Translations under genes and position numbers: made by a program
The notes under the pieces: generated by a model
The model's database searches: none
Seen by the model: only the letters and a program-made list of their open reading frames with translations
Told to the model about the DNA's origin: nothing
Part shown: piece by piece, positions 1-6,650 of the stretch
Layout: each line of letters begins with the position of its first letter
How positions within the stretch are numbered: the first letter of the stretch is position 1
Origin: Acutalibacter sp.
GTDB taxonomy: Bacteria > Bacillota > Clostridia > Oscillospirales > Acutalibacteraceae
Assembly (NCBI GenBank): GCA_022801475.1
Contig: JAAWSH010000005.1
Span: forward strand, 1-18,330
Reading direction: 5' to 3'
DNA: 18,330 nt

Positions 1-929
1 TACCACGCTGGACTCCATCGGAATGGCAGCGAGCTTTGACACTCCCCCCGGCCAAAGCCCCCGCCAATTTTGCCCAGGGGCAGCATGTCGCAGTCTGGGT
101 AGCAGCCAGGGGCAATGTGGTCCTGCCAGATCTCGCACCGGGGGAACATCTCTTTCAGGTCCTGCCAGTTGTCCCAGAAATCGTCGGTAATGCGCCACAT
201 ATTGGCATACCTCTTATAATGCCAGCTCTTTTGAATAATGGCCGGCCCTGGGGAAAGGGACAGCACAATCTCCCGCCCGGACTTGAGAATGGCCCGGTGG
301 AGCATCTCAATTTCATGGCGGCGCTCATAGCCCTTTTCGCTGTGGTTCACCAGGTTGTCTGTGTTGCAGATGTCGTCGCATTTGATAAAGTCCACCCCCC
401 AAGAGGCGTACAGCTCTATGATAGAGTCATAGTAAGCCTGGCCTTCCGGGCAGTCGCGCACCCCATACATGTCCGGGTTCCAGCGGCAGACCGAGTTTGG
501 CTCCGCCACCATGTCCGCGGTGGTATCCGTGCCCAGAATCTTGGTGTGCTGGTGGGCTGCCTGGCGGGGGATGCCCCGCATCATATGAATGCCGAACTTC
601 AGCCCCAGGCTGTGGATGTAGTCCGCCAAGGGCTTAAAGCCCTGTCCGCCCGCGGCGGAGGGGTAGCGCTCGGGGTCTGGCAGCAGCCGGGAATAGGGGT
701 CCATCTCCACTGGGGCAAAGGGAATGTACTGGAACTTGTCCCGCATGGAGCCCGCCCTGTGGGCGTACCACTGGATGTCAATGACCACGTACTCCCAGCC
801 AAAGGGCTTCAGCTTTTGGGCCAAAACCTCCGCGTTGGCCCGCACCTGGGCCTCGTTCACGGTGGTGTCGTAATAATCGTAGCTGTTCCACCCCATGGGC
901 GGGGTGGGGGCAAAGGCGTTTTTGTCCAT
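1..929 (-). CDS. Alpha-galactosidase, GH27 family (3' end beyond the window)
   Basis: Reading leftward from ATG 929-927, the frame stays open to the window edge, giving about 309 residues with no stop. The N-terminus has the GH27 signature PPMGWNSYDYYD at residues 9-20, then YVVIDIQWY. The clan GH-D nucleophile Asp lies in WGVDFIKCDD, and the acid/base region is RITDDFWDNW. The family hydrolyses terminal alpha-1,6- or alpha-1,3-galactosides such as melibiose or raffinose oligosaccharides. No signal peptide is seen, so a cytoplasmic enzyme is inferred. The start is supported by GGAG about 7 nt upstream and by a promoter at 993-1021. The last ~16 codons (below about position 48) no longer resemble the FTxDEQ-type continuation I expect for the family, so the 3' end may be interrupted or divergent. 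Alpha-N-acetylgalactosaminidase is the main alternative activity. Confidence 0.88.
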   Translation of the reverse strand, partial: MDKNAFAPTPPMGWNSYDYYDTTVNEAQVRANAEVLAQKLKPFGWEYVVIDIQWYAHRAGSMRDKFQYIPFAPVEMDPYSRLLPDPERYPSAAGGQGFKPLADYIHSLGLKFGIHMMRGIPRQAAHQHTKILGTDTTADMVAEPNSVCRWNPDMYGVRDCPEGQAYYDSIIELYASWGVDFIKCDDICNTDNLVNHSEKGYERRHEIEMLHRAILKSGREIVLSLSPGPAIIQKSWHYKRYANMWRITDDFWDNWQDLKEMFPRCEIWQDHIAPGCYPDCDMLPLGKIGGGFGRGECQSSLPFRWSPAW

Positions 930-992
930 AAGGATTCTCCTATCAGGATAATTTGCAGCCAAGGGCCAAAGGCCCCAGGGGCTGGTATGTTT

Positions 993-1021
993 ATTGTAGC
1001 ACCTTCGAGACCTGGGGACAA
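993..1021 (-). promoter_or_regulatory. Sigma-A promoter of the alpha-galactosidase gene
   Basis: On the minus strand, TTGTCC (1021-1016), a 17-bp spacer and TACAAT (998-993), with a TGC extended -10 directly before it. Transcription should start near 986, leaving a leader of about 57 nt. No operator or cre-like palindrome could be recognised with confidence. Confidence 0.75.
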
Positions 1022-1205
1022 GCGGCAAAGCGGAAATTTTTTTAGGGGGGAGCGGCGGGGTCTTTGGGGGCGCTGGTCCCCAGGGGCCATTCCCAGCCGC
1101 TGCCCCTGGCAAGGCAAAACCGCCCAAGCCGCTCCTTGTACAAGACCCACGGAATACCCGGCAAAACTTTGGTGATTTCCCCATGAAGCTTTTCCCTGGG
1201 AACTA

Positions 1206-1214
1206 TGCTATAAT
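1206..1214 (+). promoter_or_regulatory. Extended -10 promoter of the MATE gene
   Basis: TGCTATAAT: a perfect TATAAT (1209-1214) preceded by the TGn extension. The -35 position (about 1186-1191, AAGCTT) is poor, which is usual for extended -10 promoters. The predicted start is near 1221. Confidence 0.7.
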
Positions 1215-1303
1215 AACTAAGAATGTTTATTATGTGAAAGTATATGGTTTACTGCCGCGCCATCAAGGCGCAATTTATCTATGGGAAGGATGGGATCGTA
1301 TTT

Positions 1304-2713
1304 ATGGCGGGAAAGCTCTCCGCACTGTTTGAAGCACAAGATATGACCATAGGCAGCCCCTCCCGAAACCTCATTCGGTTCTCGGTGCCGCTGCTCATTG
1401 GCAACATGGCCCAGCAGCTGTACAGCACAGTAGACTCTATTGTGGTGGGCCACTATGTGGGGGACGGGGCCCTGGCGGCCATTGGGGCCAGCGGCCCGGT
1501 GCTCAACCTTTTGCTGGTGCTGTTTATGGGCGTCTCGGTGGGGGCCAGCGTCATGGCCTCGCAGTATTTTGGCGCCAAAGAAAAGGACAACCTCTCCCAC
1601 ACCATTGGCACCACCATTACGGCCACCTTTGTCACCTCGGTCATTATCATGATCCTAGGGCCGCTAATCACCTCGCCCATTATGGGCCTACTGCAAACCC
1701 CGGAGGACATCTACCAAATGGCCTGCGAGTACCTGGTCATCCTCTTTGCGGGCATCATTGGCTCCGCCTACTACAATATCATCTCCGGCGTGCTCCGGGG
1801 CCTGGGAGATTCCATCATGCCCCTGGTATTCCTTCTGGTGGCCTGCGGGCTGAACATTGGCCTGGACGTGTGGTTTGTGGCCGGGTTTCAGTGGGGGGTG
1901 GCCGGCGTGGCCTGGGCCACCATTATCGCCCAGCTTATTTCCGGGCTCCTGTGCCTCTGGCGGCTTTTAAAGATGAAAGACCTGTTCACCCTTACCTGGC
2001 GGGGGCTGTGGCCAAAGGCCTTTTTTGTGAAGAAGCTGGCCATGCTGGGCCTGCCCAGCGGCCTGACTCAGGCCATCTTCTCCCTGGCCATGATCATCGT
2101 CCAGTCCCTGACCAACTCCTTTGGCACCTACGTGCTGGCGGCCAACACCGCCGTGATGCGGGTGGACGGCTTTGCCATGATGCCAAACTTCACCTTTGGC
2201 ACCGCTATGACTACATACACGGGCCAAAACATGGGCGCCGGCCGGCTGGACCGCACGGAAAAGGGCGCGAAATCTGGTATGATTATGGGCCTGGGGGTCT
2301 CGGTGGTGCTGGTGGGGCTCATCCTGCTGTTTGGCCGCTACCTGCTGATCCTCTTTACCGACACCCCGGAGGTCATTGACCTGGGGGTACGAATGCTGCG
2401 CACCCTGGCCCTGGGCTACATTGCCATGGCCGTTACCCAAATCCTCTCCGGCGTGATGCGGGGCGCGGGCGACACCATGACCCCCATGTGGATCTCCCTT
2501 ATCACCACTGTGGCGGTGCGGGTGCCCGTGGCCTATGGCCTGGAGTTCCTCACCCGGCCCCAGGGCGGGGCCATGGGCTCCGGCACCCCGGACCCGCTGT
2601 TCCTCTCCCTGCTGATCTCCTGGGTGGTGGGCGCGCTGCTGACCACCATTGCCTACCTGCGGGGCGGCTGGAAAAAGAAGGCCATCACCACCGCGGGCAA
2701 AGGAGAAAAATAA
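1304..2713 (+). CDS. MATE family efflux transporter
   Basis: A multidrug and toxic-compound extrusion protein that couples cation entry to drug or metabolite export across the cytoplasmic membrane. From ATG 1304 it is 469 residues, normal for the family, with about 12 hydrophobic segments in two similar halves. Family motifs are visible: GSPSRNLIRFSVPLLIGN before TM1, then QQLYSTVDSIVVGHYVG, and the second-half counterpart NTAVMRVDGFAMMPNFTFG followed by YTGQNMGAG. The open frame extends 20 codons upstream to ATG 1244. I prefer 1304 because MAGKLSALFEAQDMTIGSP matches the usual N-terminal length and GGAAGGA lies upstream at 1284-1290, although the spacing is long. The next gene begins 25 nt after the stop, so the two are probably co-transcribed. 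The substrate cannot be inferred. Confidence 0.93.
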   Translation: MAGKLSALFEAQDMTIGSPSRNLIRFSVPLLIGNMAQQLYSTVDSIVVGHYVGDGALAAIGASGPVLNLLLVLFMGVSVGASVMASQYFGAKEKDNLSHTIGTTITATFVTSVIIMILGPLITSPIMGLLQTPEDIYQMACEYLVILFAGIIGSAYYNIISGVLRGLGDSIMPLVFLLVACGLNIGLDVWFVAGFQWGVAGVAWATIIAQLISGLLCLWRLLKMKDLFTLTWRGLWPKAFFVKKLAMLGLPSGLTQAIFSLAMIIVQSLTNSFGTYVLAANTAVMRVDGFAMMPNFTFGTAMTTYTGQNMGAGRLDRTEKGAKSGMIMGLGVSVVLVGLILLFGRYLLILFTDTPEVIDLGVRMLRTLALGYIAMAVTQILSGVMRGAGDTMTPMWISLITTVAVRVPVAYGLEFLTRPQGGAMGSGTPDPLFLSLLISWVVGALLTTIAYLRGGWKKKAITTAGKGEK

Positions 2714-2738
2714 AGCAAAAGCCTTGAGGAGGTCCCCA

Positions 2739-3353
2739 ATGAAATCCTATATCATTCATCTGCTGCGGGCCATGCCCAGCCAAGGAGTGCTGGAGGGCCG
2801 CTATGTGGGCCGAGGACAGTCGCCCCTGCCCATGGAGTGTGTCTCCCAGCTGGTACGGCTGAAAAAGGAGTTCCGCTACCCCCAGGCAGAGGCCTTTTTC
2901 GCCAGCCCCGCCCTGGCCTGTGTGGACAGCCTAAAGGTCTTGTACCCCCACCAGGAGCCCGAGGTGGTGCTGGAGCTGGCCGAGTGCGACTTTGGCCAGT
3001 GGGAGGGCAAAACCGCCGCCGACCTGCAAGACGACCCCCGCTTTGCCCAATGGCTGGCCGGAAAGGCCGCGCCCCCAGAAGGCGAAAGCGGCCAGGTGTT
3101 CTTTCAGCGGGTGTGCAGGGGCTTTCAGGCCCTTGTGCAGCACCTGATGGCCCAGGGAACCACCCAGGCGGTGCTGGTCACCCACGGGGGCGTGCTCACC
3201 TCTGTGCTGGCGGCCTTTGGCCTGCCCCAGGCCCAGCCCCAGGACTGGACGTGCGACCCAGGCTTTGGCTACTCGGTACGTATTACCCCGGGCCTGTGGA
3301 TGCGGGAGCCGGTGATGGAGGTGTTCGATCAGGTCCCGGGCGGGGGAGAGTAG
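2739..3353 (+). CDS. Histidine phosphatase-fold protein lacking the catalytic histidine (likely pseudoenzyme)
   Basis: A protein of 204 residues starting at ATG 2739, with GAGGAGG about 8 nt upstream. The overall pattern is that of the phosphoglycerate mutase/CobC-like histidine phosphatases: an N-terminal IIHLLR strand, GRYVGRGQSPL, SPALA, then ELAECDFGQWEGK with the conserved acidic residues, and VTHGG with the second histidine (H149). The diagnostic RHG at residues 10-12 reads RAM, so the phosphorylated nucleophile His is Ala. The Arg expected after SPLL in active members is also missing (SPALAC, 56-61). The gene is intact, with no frameshift. By family rules it should not be a phosphohydrolase, so a binding or regulatory role is possible. 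It lies 25 nt after the MATE gene and ahead of a shared terminator. Confidence 0.82.
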   Translation: MKSYIIHLLRAMPSQGVLEGRYVGRGQSPLPMECVSQLVRLKKEFRYPQAEAFFASPALACVDSLKVLYPHQEPEVVLELAECDFGQWEGKTAADLQDDPRFAQWLAGKAAPPEGESGQVFFQRVCRGFQALVQHLMAQGTTQAVLVTHGGVLTSVLAAFGLPQAQPQDWTCDPGFGYSVRITPGLWMREPVMEVFDQVPGGGE

Positions 3354-3436
3354 AAAAAAGCCTGGGGCAAGACCGTGGAAGCCGCAGACGCCTGCTTTCT
3401 GGCACCGGCAGATTCTCAAAAAGTCCCGGCAATATC

Positions 3437-3484
3437 AAAAGCGGAAGCCCTTCTGGCCCAGGCCAGGAGCTTCCGCTTTTTCTG
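3437..3484. terminator. Bidirectional terminator between convergent genes
   Basis: A perfect 12-bp stem, AAAAGCGGAAGC (3437-3448) with GCTTCCGCTTTT (3469-3480). U-rich tails follow on both strands: TTTTTCTGTTTT on plus, TTTTGATATT on minus. It ends the MATE/phosphatase-like transcript and the leftward scf-decarboxylase operon, whose stop is at 3499. Confidence 0.88.
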
Positions 3485-3498
3485 TTTTCCGGCCCCGC

Positions 3499-4887
3499 CT
3501 ACTGGGCCAAAACCTCCACTGTCTCTATCCCATAATACTTGTACACCGCCACAGTGTCTTTGCCAATACGTTCGCCGGGCACGGCTGGCAGCACTGCCGG
3601 GGGGCAGGCCGCTGTCAGGGTGGCCGCCACCTTTCCCGCCGCTTCCTCCACGGGCGTCTGGCGGCTGGGCAAAAACAGCGCCCGCCGCACCGGCAGCACC
3701 CGCTCCGGCAGGGTAAAGGCGGGCAGCGCCCCAGGCAGCGCCGCGTTTGGCTTTATGCCAAGCAGGGCCTGCTCCAGCCGGGCCAGGTCCTCCTTCGAGG
3801 TCCCGGCAGAGGGCATAAGCACCAAATAGTCCCGGTCCGCATACTCGTGGACCACCCCCTGGCGGTTCAGGGCCTCCCCCAGGGCCGTGCCGGTCAGGCC
3901 AAAGTCTTTGGCGTCCAGGGTCAGCTTTAGGGGCTCGTCCCCTGTAAAGCGCCAGCCCCTTTGCTCCAGCCGGTGTTTTAGGGCCGCCACCCGCTGGATG
4001 ATCTCCGCCAGCCGCTGGGGGTAGTCCCCGGCCAGGGCCCGGTTGGCCTGGTCCAGAGACCGCAAAATTAGGTACGAGGGGCTGGTGGAGCCAAAGAGCC
4101 CCATTGCCTCCCGGGCTCTTTCAAAGAACCGCTCCGGCGCGCCCCGGGCAATATGCAGGTAGGCCCCGCCGGTAAGCACTGGCAGGGTCTTGTGGGCACT
4201 GTCGCAGCACAGAACCGCCCCCTGGTCCAGGGGGTGGCAGGGCTGGGGCAGAAAGCGCAGGTAGGCCCCGTGGGCGTTGTCCACCAGCAGGGGCACGCCC
4301 TTTTCCCGGGCCAGCCGCCCCAGGGGGGCCAGGTCCACGCAATGGCCCAGATAGTCCGGGCTGGTCACGTACAGGGCGGCGGCGTCCGGCTCGGCCAGCA
4401 GGGCCCGCTCCACCTGGCCGGGGGTCACAGGGCAGCGGCAAAGGCTGTAGGCCTCCTCCTGGGGGCAGAGCCAGTGGATGTCAAAGTCCAGCAGGGCGGC
4501 GGCGGTGAGAAAAGATTTATGGGCGTTGCGCCCAGCCACCACCACCGGGCGGGCCCCGGGGCGGCGCTCATAAAAAGCCAAAAGGGCCAGGTACAGCATG
4601 GCCCGCACGCACTGGGAAGAGCCCCCGGTGGAATAAAGGGTGGCCCCTGCGCCAAACAGGGCGGCGGCGTTTTCCTCGCTCTCCCGGATGATGCCCTGGG
4701 GGTGGTACAGGTCGTCCGCGCCGGCAATCTCGGTCAGGTCCAGGGCCTGGACGCACCTGTCAAGGGCTGGACTATGTTCCCCGCTCAAGGCAGAGCTTTC
4801 AGCCCTCCCCTTGTGCCCAGGCATGTGCAGCCGGACCGCCCCAGACTGGGCGTAGGCCTCTAGAAAGTCGCAGATGGGGGTGTTCAT
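3499..4887 (-). CDS. PLP-dependent Orn/Lys/Arg decarboxylase family protein
   Basis: A protein of 462 residues from ATG 4887, the short Gram-positive form of the fold-type I Orn/Lys/Arg decarboxylases (YaaO/SpeA-like). Motifs: HMPGHKG (21-27), DDLYHPQGIIRESEENAAALFGA (58-80), STGGSSQ (86-92), NAHKS, VDNAHGAY with the ring-nitrogen Asp (D203), and SAHKTLPVLTGGAY with the Schiff-base Lys (K233). Family members decarboxylate basic amino acids to polyamine precursors, but the substrate cannot be told here. The frame extends 19 codons upstream to 4944, but those residues are Gly/Arg-rich and lie inside scfB. ATG 4887 overlaps the scfB stop as ATGA, indicating translational coupling. This makes it the third gene of the SCIFF operon, an unusual partner. 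Confidence 0.9.
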   Translation of the reverse strand: MNTPICDFLEAYAQSGAVRLHMPGHKGRAESSALSGEHSPALDRCVQALDLTEIAGADDLYHPQGIIRESEENAAALFGAGATLYSTGGSSQCVRAMLYLALLAFYERRPGARPVVVAGRNAHKSFLTAAALLDFDIHWLCPQEEAYSLCRCPVTPGQVERALLAEPDAAALYVTSPDYLGHCVDLAPLGRLAREKGVPLLVDNAHGAYLRFLPQPCHPLDQGAVLCCDSAHKTLPVLTGGAYLHIARGAPERFFERAREAMGLFGSTSPSYLILRSLDQANRALAGDYPQRLAEIIQRVAALKHRLEQRGWRFTGDEPLKLTLDAKDFGLTGTALGEALNRQGVVHEYADRDYLVLMPSAGTSKEDLARLEQALLGIKPNAALPGALPAFTLPERVLPVRRALFLPSRQTPVEEAAGKVAATLTAACPPAVLPAVPGERIGKDTVAVYKYYGIETVEVLAQ

Positions 4888-6275
4888 CCCTTTGCCTCTT
4901 CCTCCGCCAGCTCCGCCTCGGCGGCCTTTAGCATAATGGCGCACTCCATCCGCTTTTTGAACAGGTCGCAGCCATAGGAATACACCCCGCTGATAGCCCC
5001 TGTAGCGTGGTAGGCGTTGGCCGCGCAGCCCCCAGAGCAGTACAGCTTGGCCCAGCAGTCCCGGCAGTCGGGGCGGGCGTACACGTTGCAGCGGCGGAAC
5101 TCCTCTTGCACGGCGGGGTTGGTGACCCCCTCGTACACGCTGCCCAGCCGGAACTTCTCGTCCCCCACAAACTGATGGCAGGGGTACAGGTCTCCCCAGG
5201 GGGTGACGGCCATGTACTCGGTGCCGGAGCCGCAGCCAGAGATGCGCTTGTACACACAGGGCCCGCCCTCCAGGTCTATCATATAGTGGTAGAAGGTAAA
5301 GGGCCTGCCCTCTTTGCGGCGGCGCAGCATTTTTTCGGCCAGCTTCTCATACTGCTCCATCACCACAGCCTTGTCCTCTTCGGTCAGGGCCGCAGGGTCG
5401 TCCGGGGCGCAGACCACGGGCTCCATGCTCAGCTGGTCAAAGCCCAGGTCCAGCATGGCCTCAATATCCTGGAGAAAGTCCGGGTTCCAGTGGGTAAAGG
5501 TGCCCCGCATATAGTAGCTCTTCTTCCCCCGGGCCGCCACCAGGCGCTGGAACTTGGGCACAATCTGGTCATAGCTGCCCCGGCCCGCGTAGTCCACCCG
5601 AAAGCGGTCGTGGACCTCTTTGCGGCCGTCCAGGCTAAGCACCACGTTGGACATCTCCCGGTTGGCAAAGTCTATGACCTCGTCGTCAATGAGCATCCCG
5701 TTGGTGGTCAGGGTAAAGCGGAAGTTCTTGCCCGCGTCCTTCTCCACTTTCCGGGCGTAGCGCACCAGGTCCTTTACCACGTCCCAGTTCATCAGGGGTT
5801 CGCCGCCGAAGAAATCCACCTCCAGGTTCCGGCGGGTGCCGGAGTTCTCAATGAGGAAGTCCAGGGCCCGGCGGCCCACCTCAAAGGACATCAGGGCCCG
5901 CTCCCCGTGGAACTTGCCCTGGGAGGCAAAGCAGTAGGCGCAGTTCAGGTTGCAGGTGTGGGCCACGTGCAGGCACAGGGCCTTCACCACGCTGCCGCTG
6001 TGGGTCTTAAAGTCCCCGGCCATAGGCTCAAAGGTATCTGGGGTAAAGAGCTGGCCGTTCCGCTCCAGCTGGGCCACGGCGTCCAGGCAGGCCTCCACCT
6101 GGCCGCGGGTAACACGGTCCCGGTGCTTTTCCAGAACCAGGGGGATCAGCTCCTCCCGGGGTTTTTCCTTATAGAACGCGATGATGTCATAGGCGGCGGG
6201 GTCCACCACGTGAATGGCGCCAGAGCAGGTATCCAGGACGATGTTGTAGCCGCCCAGTTTGTATTGATGTACCAT
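4884..6275 (-). CDS. scfB: SCIFF peptide maturase, radical SAM/SPASM thioether-forming enzyme
   Basis: A protein of 463 residues from ATG 6275, with AAAGGA 9 nt upstream. It installs Cys thioether cross-links in the SCIFF peptide, using S-adenosylmethionine and [4Fe-4S] clusters; characterised relatives are CteB and Tte1186. The N-terminal ~95 residues (HQYKLGGYNIVLDTCSG...) resemble the peptide-recognition region of such maturases. The radical SAM triad is CNLNCAYC (C108, C112, C115), followed by FFGGEPL and TTNGML. The C-terminal SPASM region has GCGSGTEYMAVTPWGDLYPCHQF, then CRDCWAKLYCSGGCAAN and a final YGCDLFKKR. An in-frame upstream start at 6431 is rejected because it would run into scfA. 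The precursor gene is immediately upstream, and the decarboxylase overlaps its stop. Confidence 0.95.
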   Translation of the reverse strand: MVHQYKLGGYNIVLDTCSGAIHVVDPAAYDIIAFYKEKPREELIPLVLEKHRDRVTRGQVEACLDAVAQLERNGQLFTPDTFEPMAGDFKTHSGSVVKALCLHVAHTCNLNCAYCFASQGKFHGERALMSFEVGRRALDFLIENSGTRRNLEVDFFGGEPLMNWDVVKDLVRYARKVEKDAGKNFRFTLTTNGMLIDDEVIDFANREMSNVVLSLDGRKEVHDRFRVDYAGRGSYDQIVPKFQRLVAARGKKSYYMRGTFTHWNPDFLQDIEAMLDLGFDQLSMEPVVCAPDDPAALTEEDKAVVMEQYEKLAEKMLRRRKEGRPFTFYHYMIDLEGGPCVYKRISGCGSGTEYMAVTPWGDLYPCHQFVGDEKFRLGSVYEGVTNPAVQEEFRRCNVYARPDCRDCWAKLYCSGGCAANAYHATGAISGVYSYGCDLFKKRMECAIMLKAAEAELAEEEAKG

Positions 6276-6318
6276 AGGAGAGAGTCCTTTCCGAGAGTAA
6301 TGTGGATGCGGGGATAAA

Positions 6319-6338
6319 GGGGAAAACGCTTTTTCCCC
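6319..6338 (-). terminator. Second hairpin in the scfA-scfB leader
   Basis: A perfect 8-bp stem, GGGGAAAA (6319-6326) with TTTTCCCC (6331-6338) and a 4-nt loop. On the minus strand it is followed by TTTATCCCC. It lies just downstream of a stronger terminator, so it may be an RNA-stabilising or secondary termination structure. Confidence 0.4.
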
Positions 6339-6350
6339 GGTCCGGTAACG

Positions 6351-6377
6351 AAAAAGTGCCGCCCATCCCGGCGGCAC
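6351..6377 (-). terminator. Internal (partial) terminator between scfA and scfB
   Basis: On the minus strand, GTGCCGCC (6377-6370) pairs perfectly with GGCGGCAC (6363-6356) across a 6-nt loop, followed by TTTTTCG. It lies 17 nt past the scfA stop and about 75 nt before scfB. The likely effect, by analogy with other RiPP operons, is abundant precursor mRNA and limited read-through into the maturase. No promoter is evident between the two genes. Confidence 0.8.
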
Positions 6378-6393
6378 CCAGACAAACGGCCCT

Positions 6394-6543
6394 TTATTTG
6401 CGCTCTTTGTTTTCACACTGCTGGTTGGCAATGCCGCAGCTGGTCTTGCAGGCGGACTGGCAAGAGGTCTGGCATTCGCCGCAGCCGCCGTTTTTGGCGC
6501 TCTCGCACAGGTTGCGGGTTTTTAGGGTCTTGATCATTTCCAT
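6394..6543 (-). CDS. scfA: SCIFF family RiPP precursor peptide (six-cysteines-in-forty-five type)
   Basis: A 49-residue peptide from ATG 6543, with GGGAGGG 8-10 nt upstream, ending TAA at 6394. The N-terminus MEMIKTLKT and the core GGCGECQTSCQSACKTSC followed by GIANQQCE are the SCIFF hallmark. The canonical six Cys are C21, C24, C28, C32, C36 and C43; an additional Cys (C13) sits in the leader-like part NLCESAKN. In the family the peptide is cross-linked by ScfB, encoded just downstream. It has its own near-perfect promoter and terminator, so strong expression is expected. The biological role of SCIFF is unresolved. Residue 37 is Gly where, as I recall, CteA has the Thr acceptor of its thioether. 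The identification is very secure because precursor and maturase are adjacent. Confidence 0.95.
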   Translation of the reverse strand: MEMIKTLKTRNLCESAKNGGCGECQTSCQSACKTSCGIANQQCENKERK

Positions 6544-6594
6544 GGGTATATCCCTCCCGTTTCAGACGCCCGGGCGGGCGCTGGTTTTTTCTTT

Positions 6595-6623
6595 ATTGTA
6601 GCATAAGCCGCCCGCCTTGTCAA
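6595..6623 (-). promoter_or_regulatory. Near-consensus sigma-A promoter of scfA
   Basis: On the minus strand, TTGACA (6623-6618), exactly 17 bp, then TACAAT (6600-6595) with TGC extension. It is the best promoter in the window. The predicted start is about 6588, giving a leader of about 45 nt before scfA. Confidence 0.9.
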
Positions 6624-6625
6624 GC

Positions 6626-6650
6626 AAAAGGCCCCGCTGCCGGGGCTTTT
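6626..6650 (-). terminator. Terminator with no annotated gene upstream
   Basis: On the minus strand, AAAAGCCCCG-GCAG-CGGGGC followed by CTTTTG: GCCCCG (6631-6636) pairs with CGGGGC (6641-6646), with A/T tracts outside. It abuts the scfA -35 box. No plus-strand gene ends here, because scfA reads away to the left. A terminator here would serve a minus-strand transcript from the non-coding stretch to the right. Plus-strand function is also possible, as TTTT follows the stem there too. Confidence 0.65.

Larger units (their letters stand above)
930..1303. other. Divergent intergenic region between alpha-galactosidase and MATE genes
   Basis: This stretch holds the two divergent promoters (993-1021 on minus, 1206-1214 on plus) and their leaders. 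Open frames across it are antisense continuations of the alpha-galactosidase gene and have no support. I see no RNA gene, terminator with a T-tract, or repeat here. Confidence 0.6.

Noticed and set aside
36..1175. Long plus-strand open frame (379 codons) opposite the alpha-galactosidase
   Set aside because: It is antisense to a gene with clear GH27 motifs; its translation has no recognisable domain and it has no ribosome site. GC-rich codon bias creates such shadow frames.
5007..6317. Long plus-strand open frame (436 codons) opposite scfB
   Set aside because: It mirrors scfB codons, with Val/His/Gly/Ala-rich composition and no motif. The minus-strand frame has the full radical SAM/SPASM Cys pattern.
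6276..6431. N-terminal extension of scfB to ATG 6431
   Set aside because: It would overlap scfA and cross a terminator; ATG 6275 has a proper ribosome site and matches the family N-terminus.
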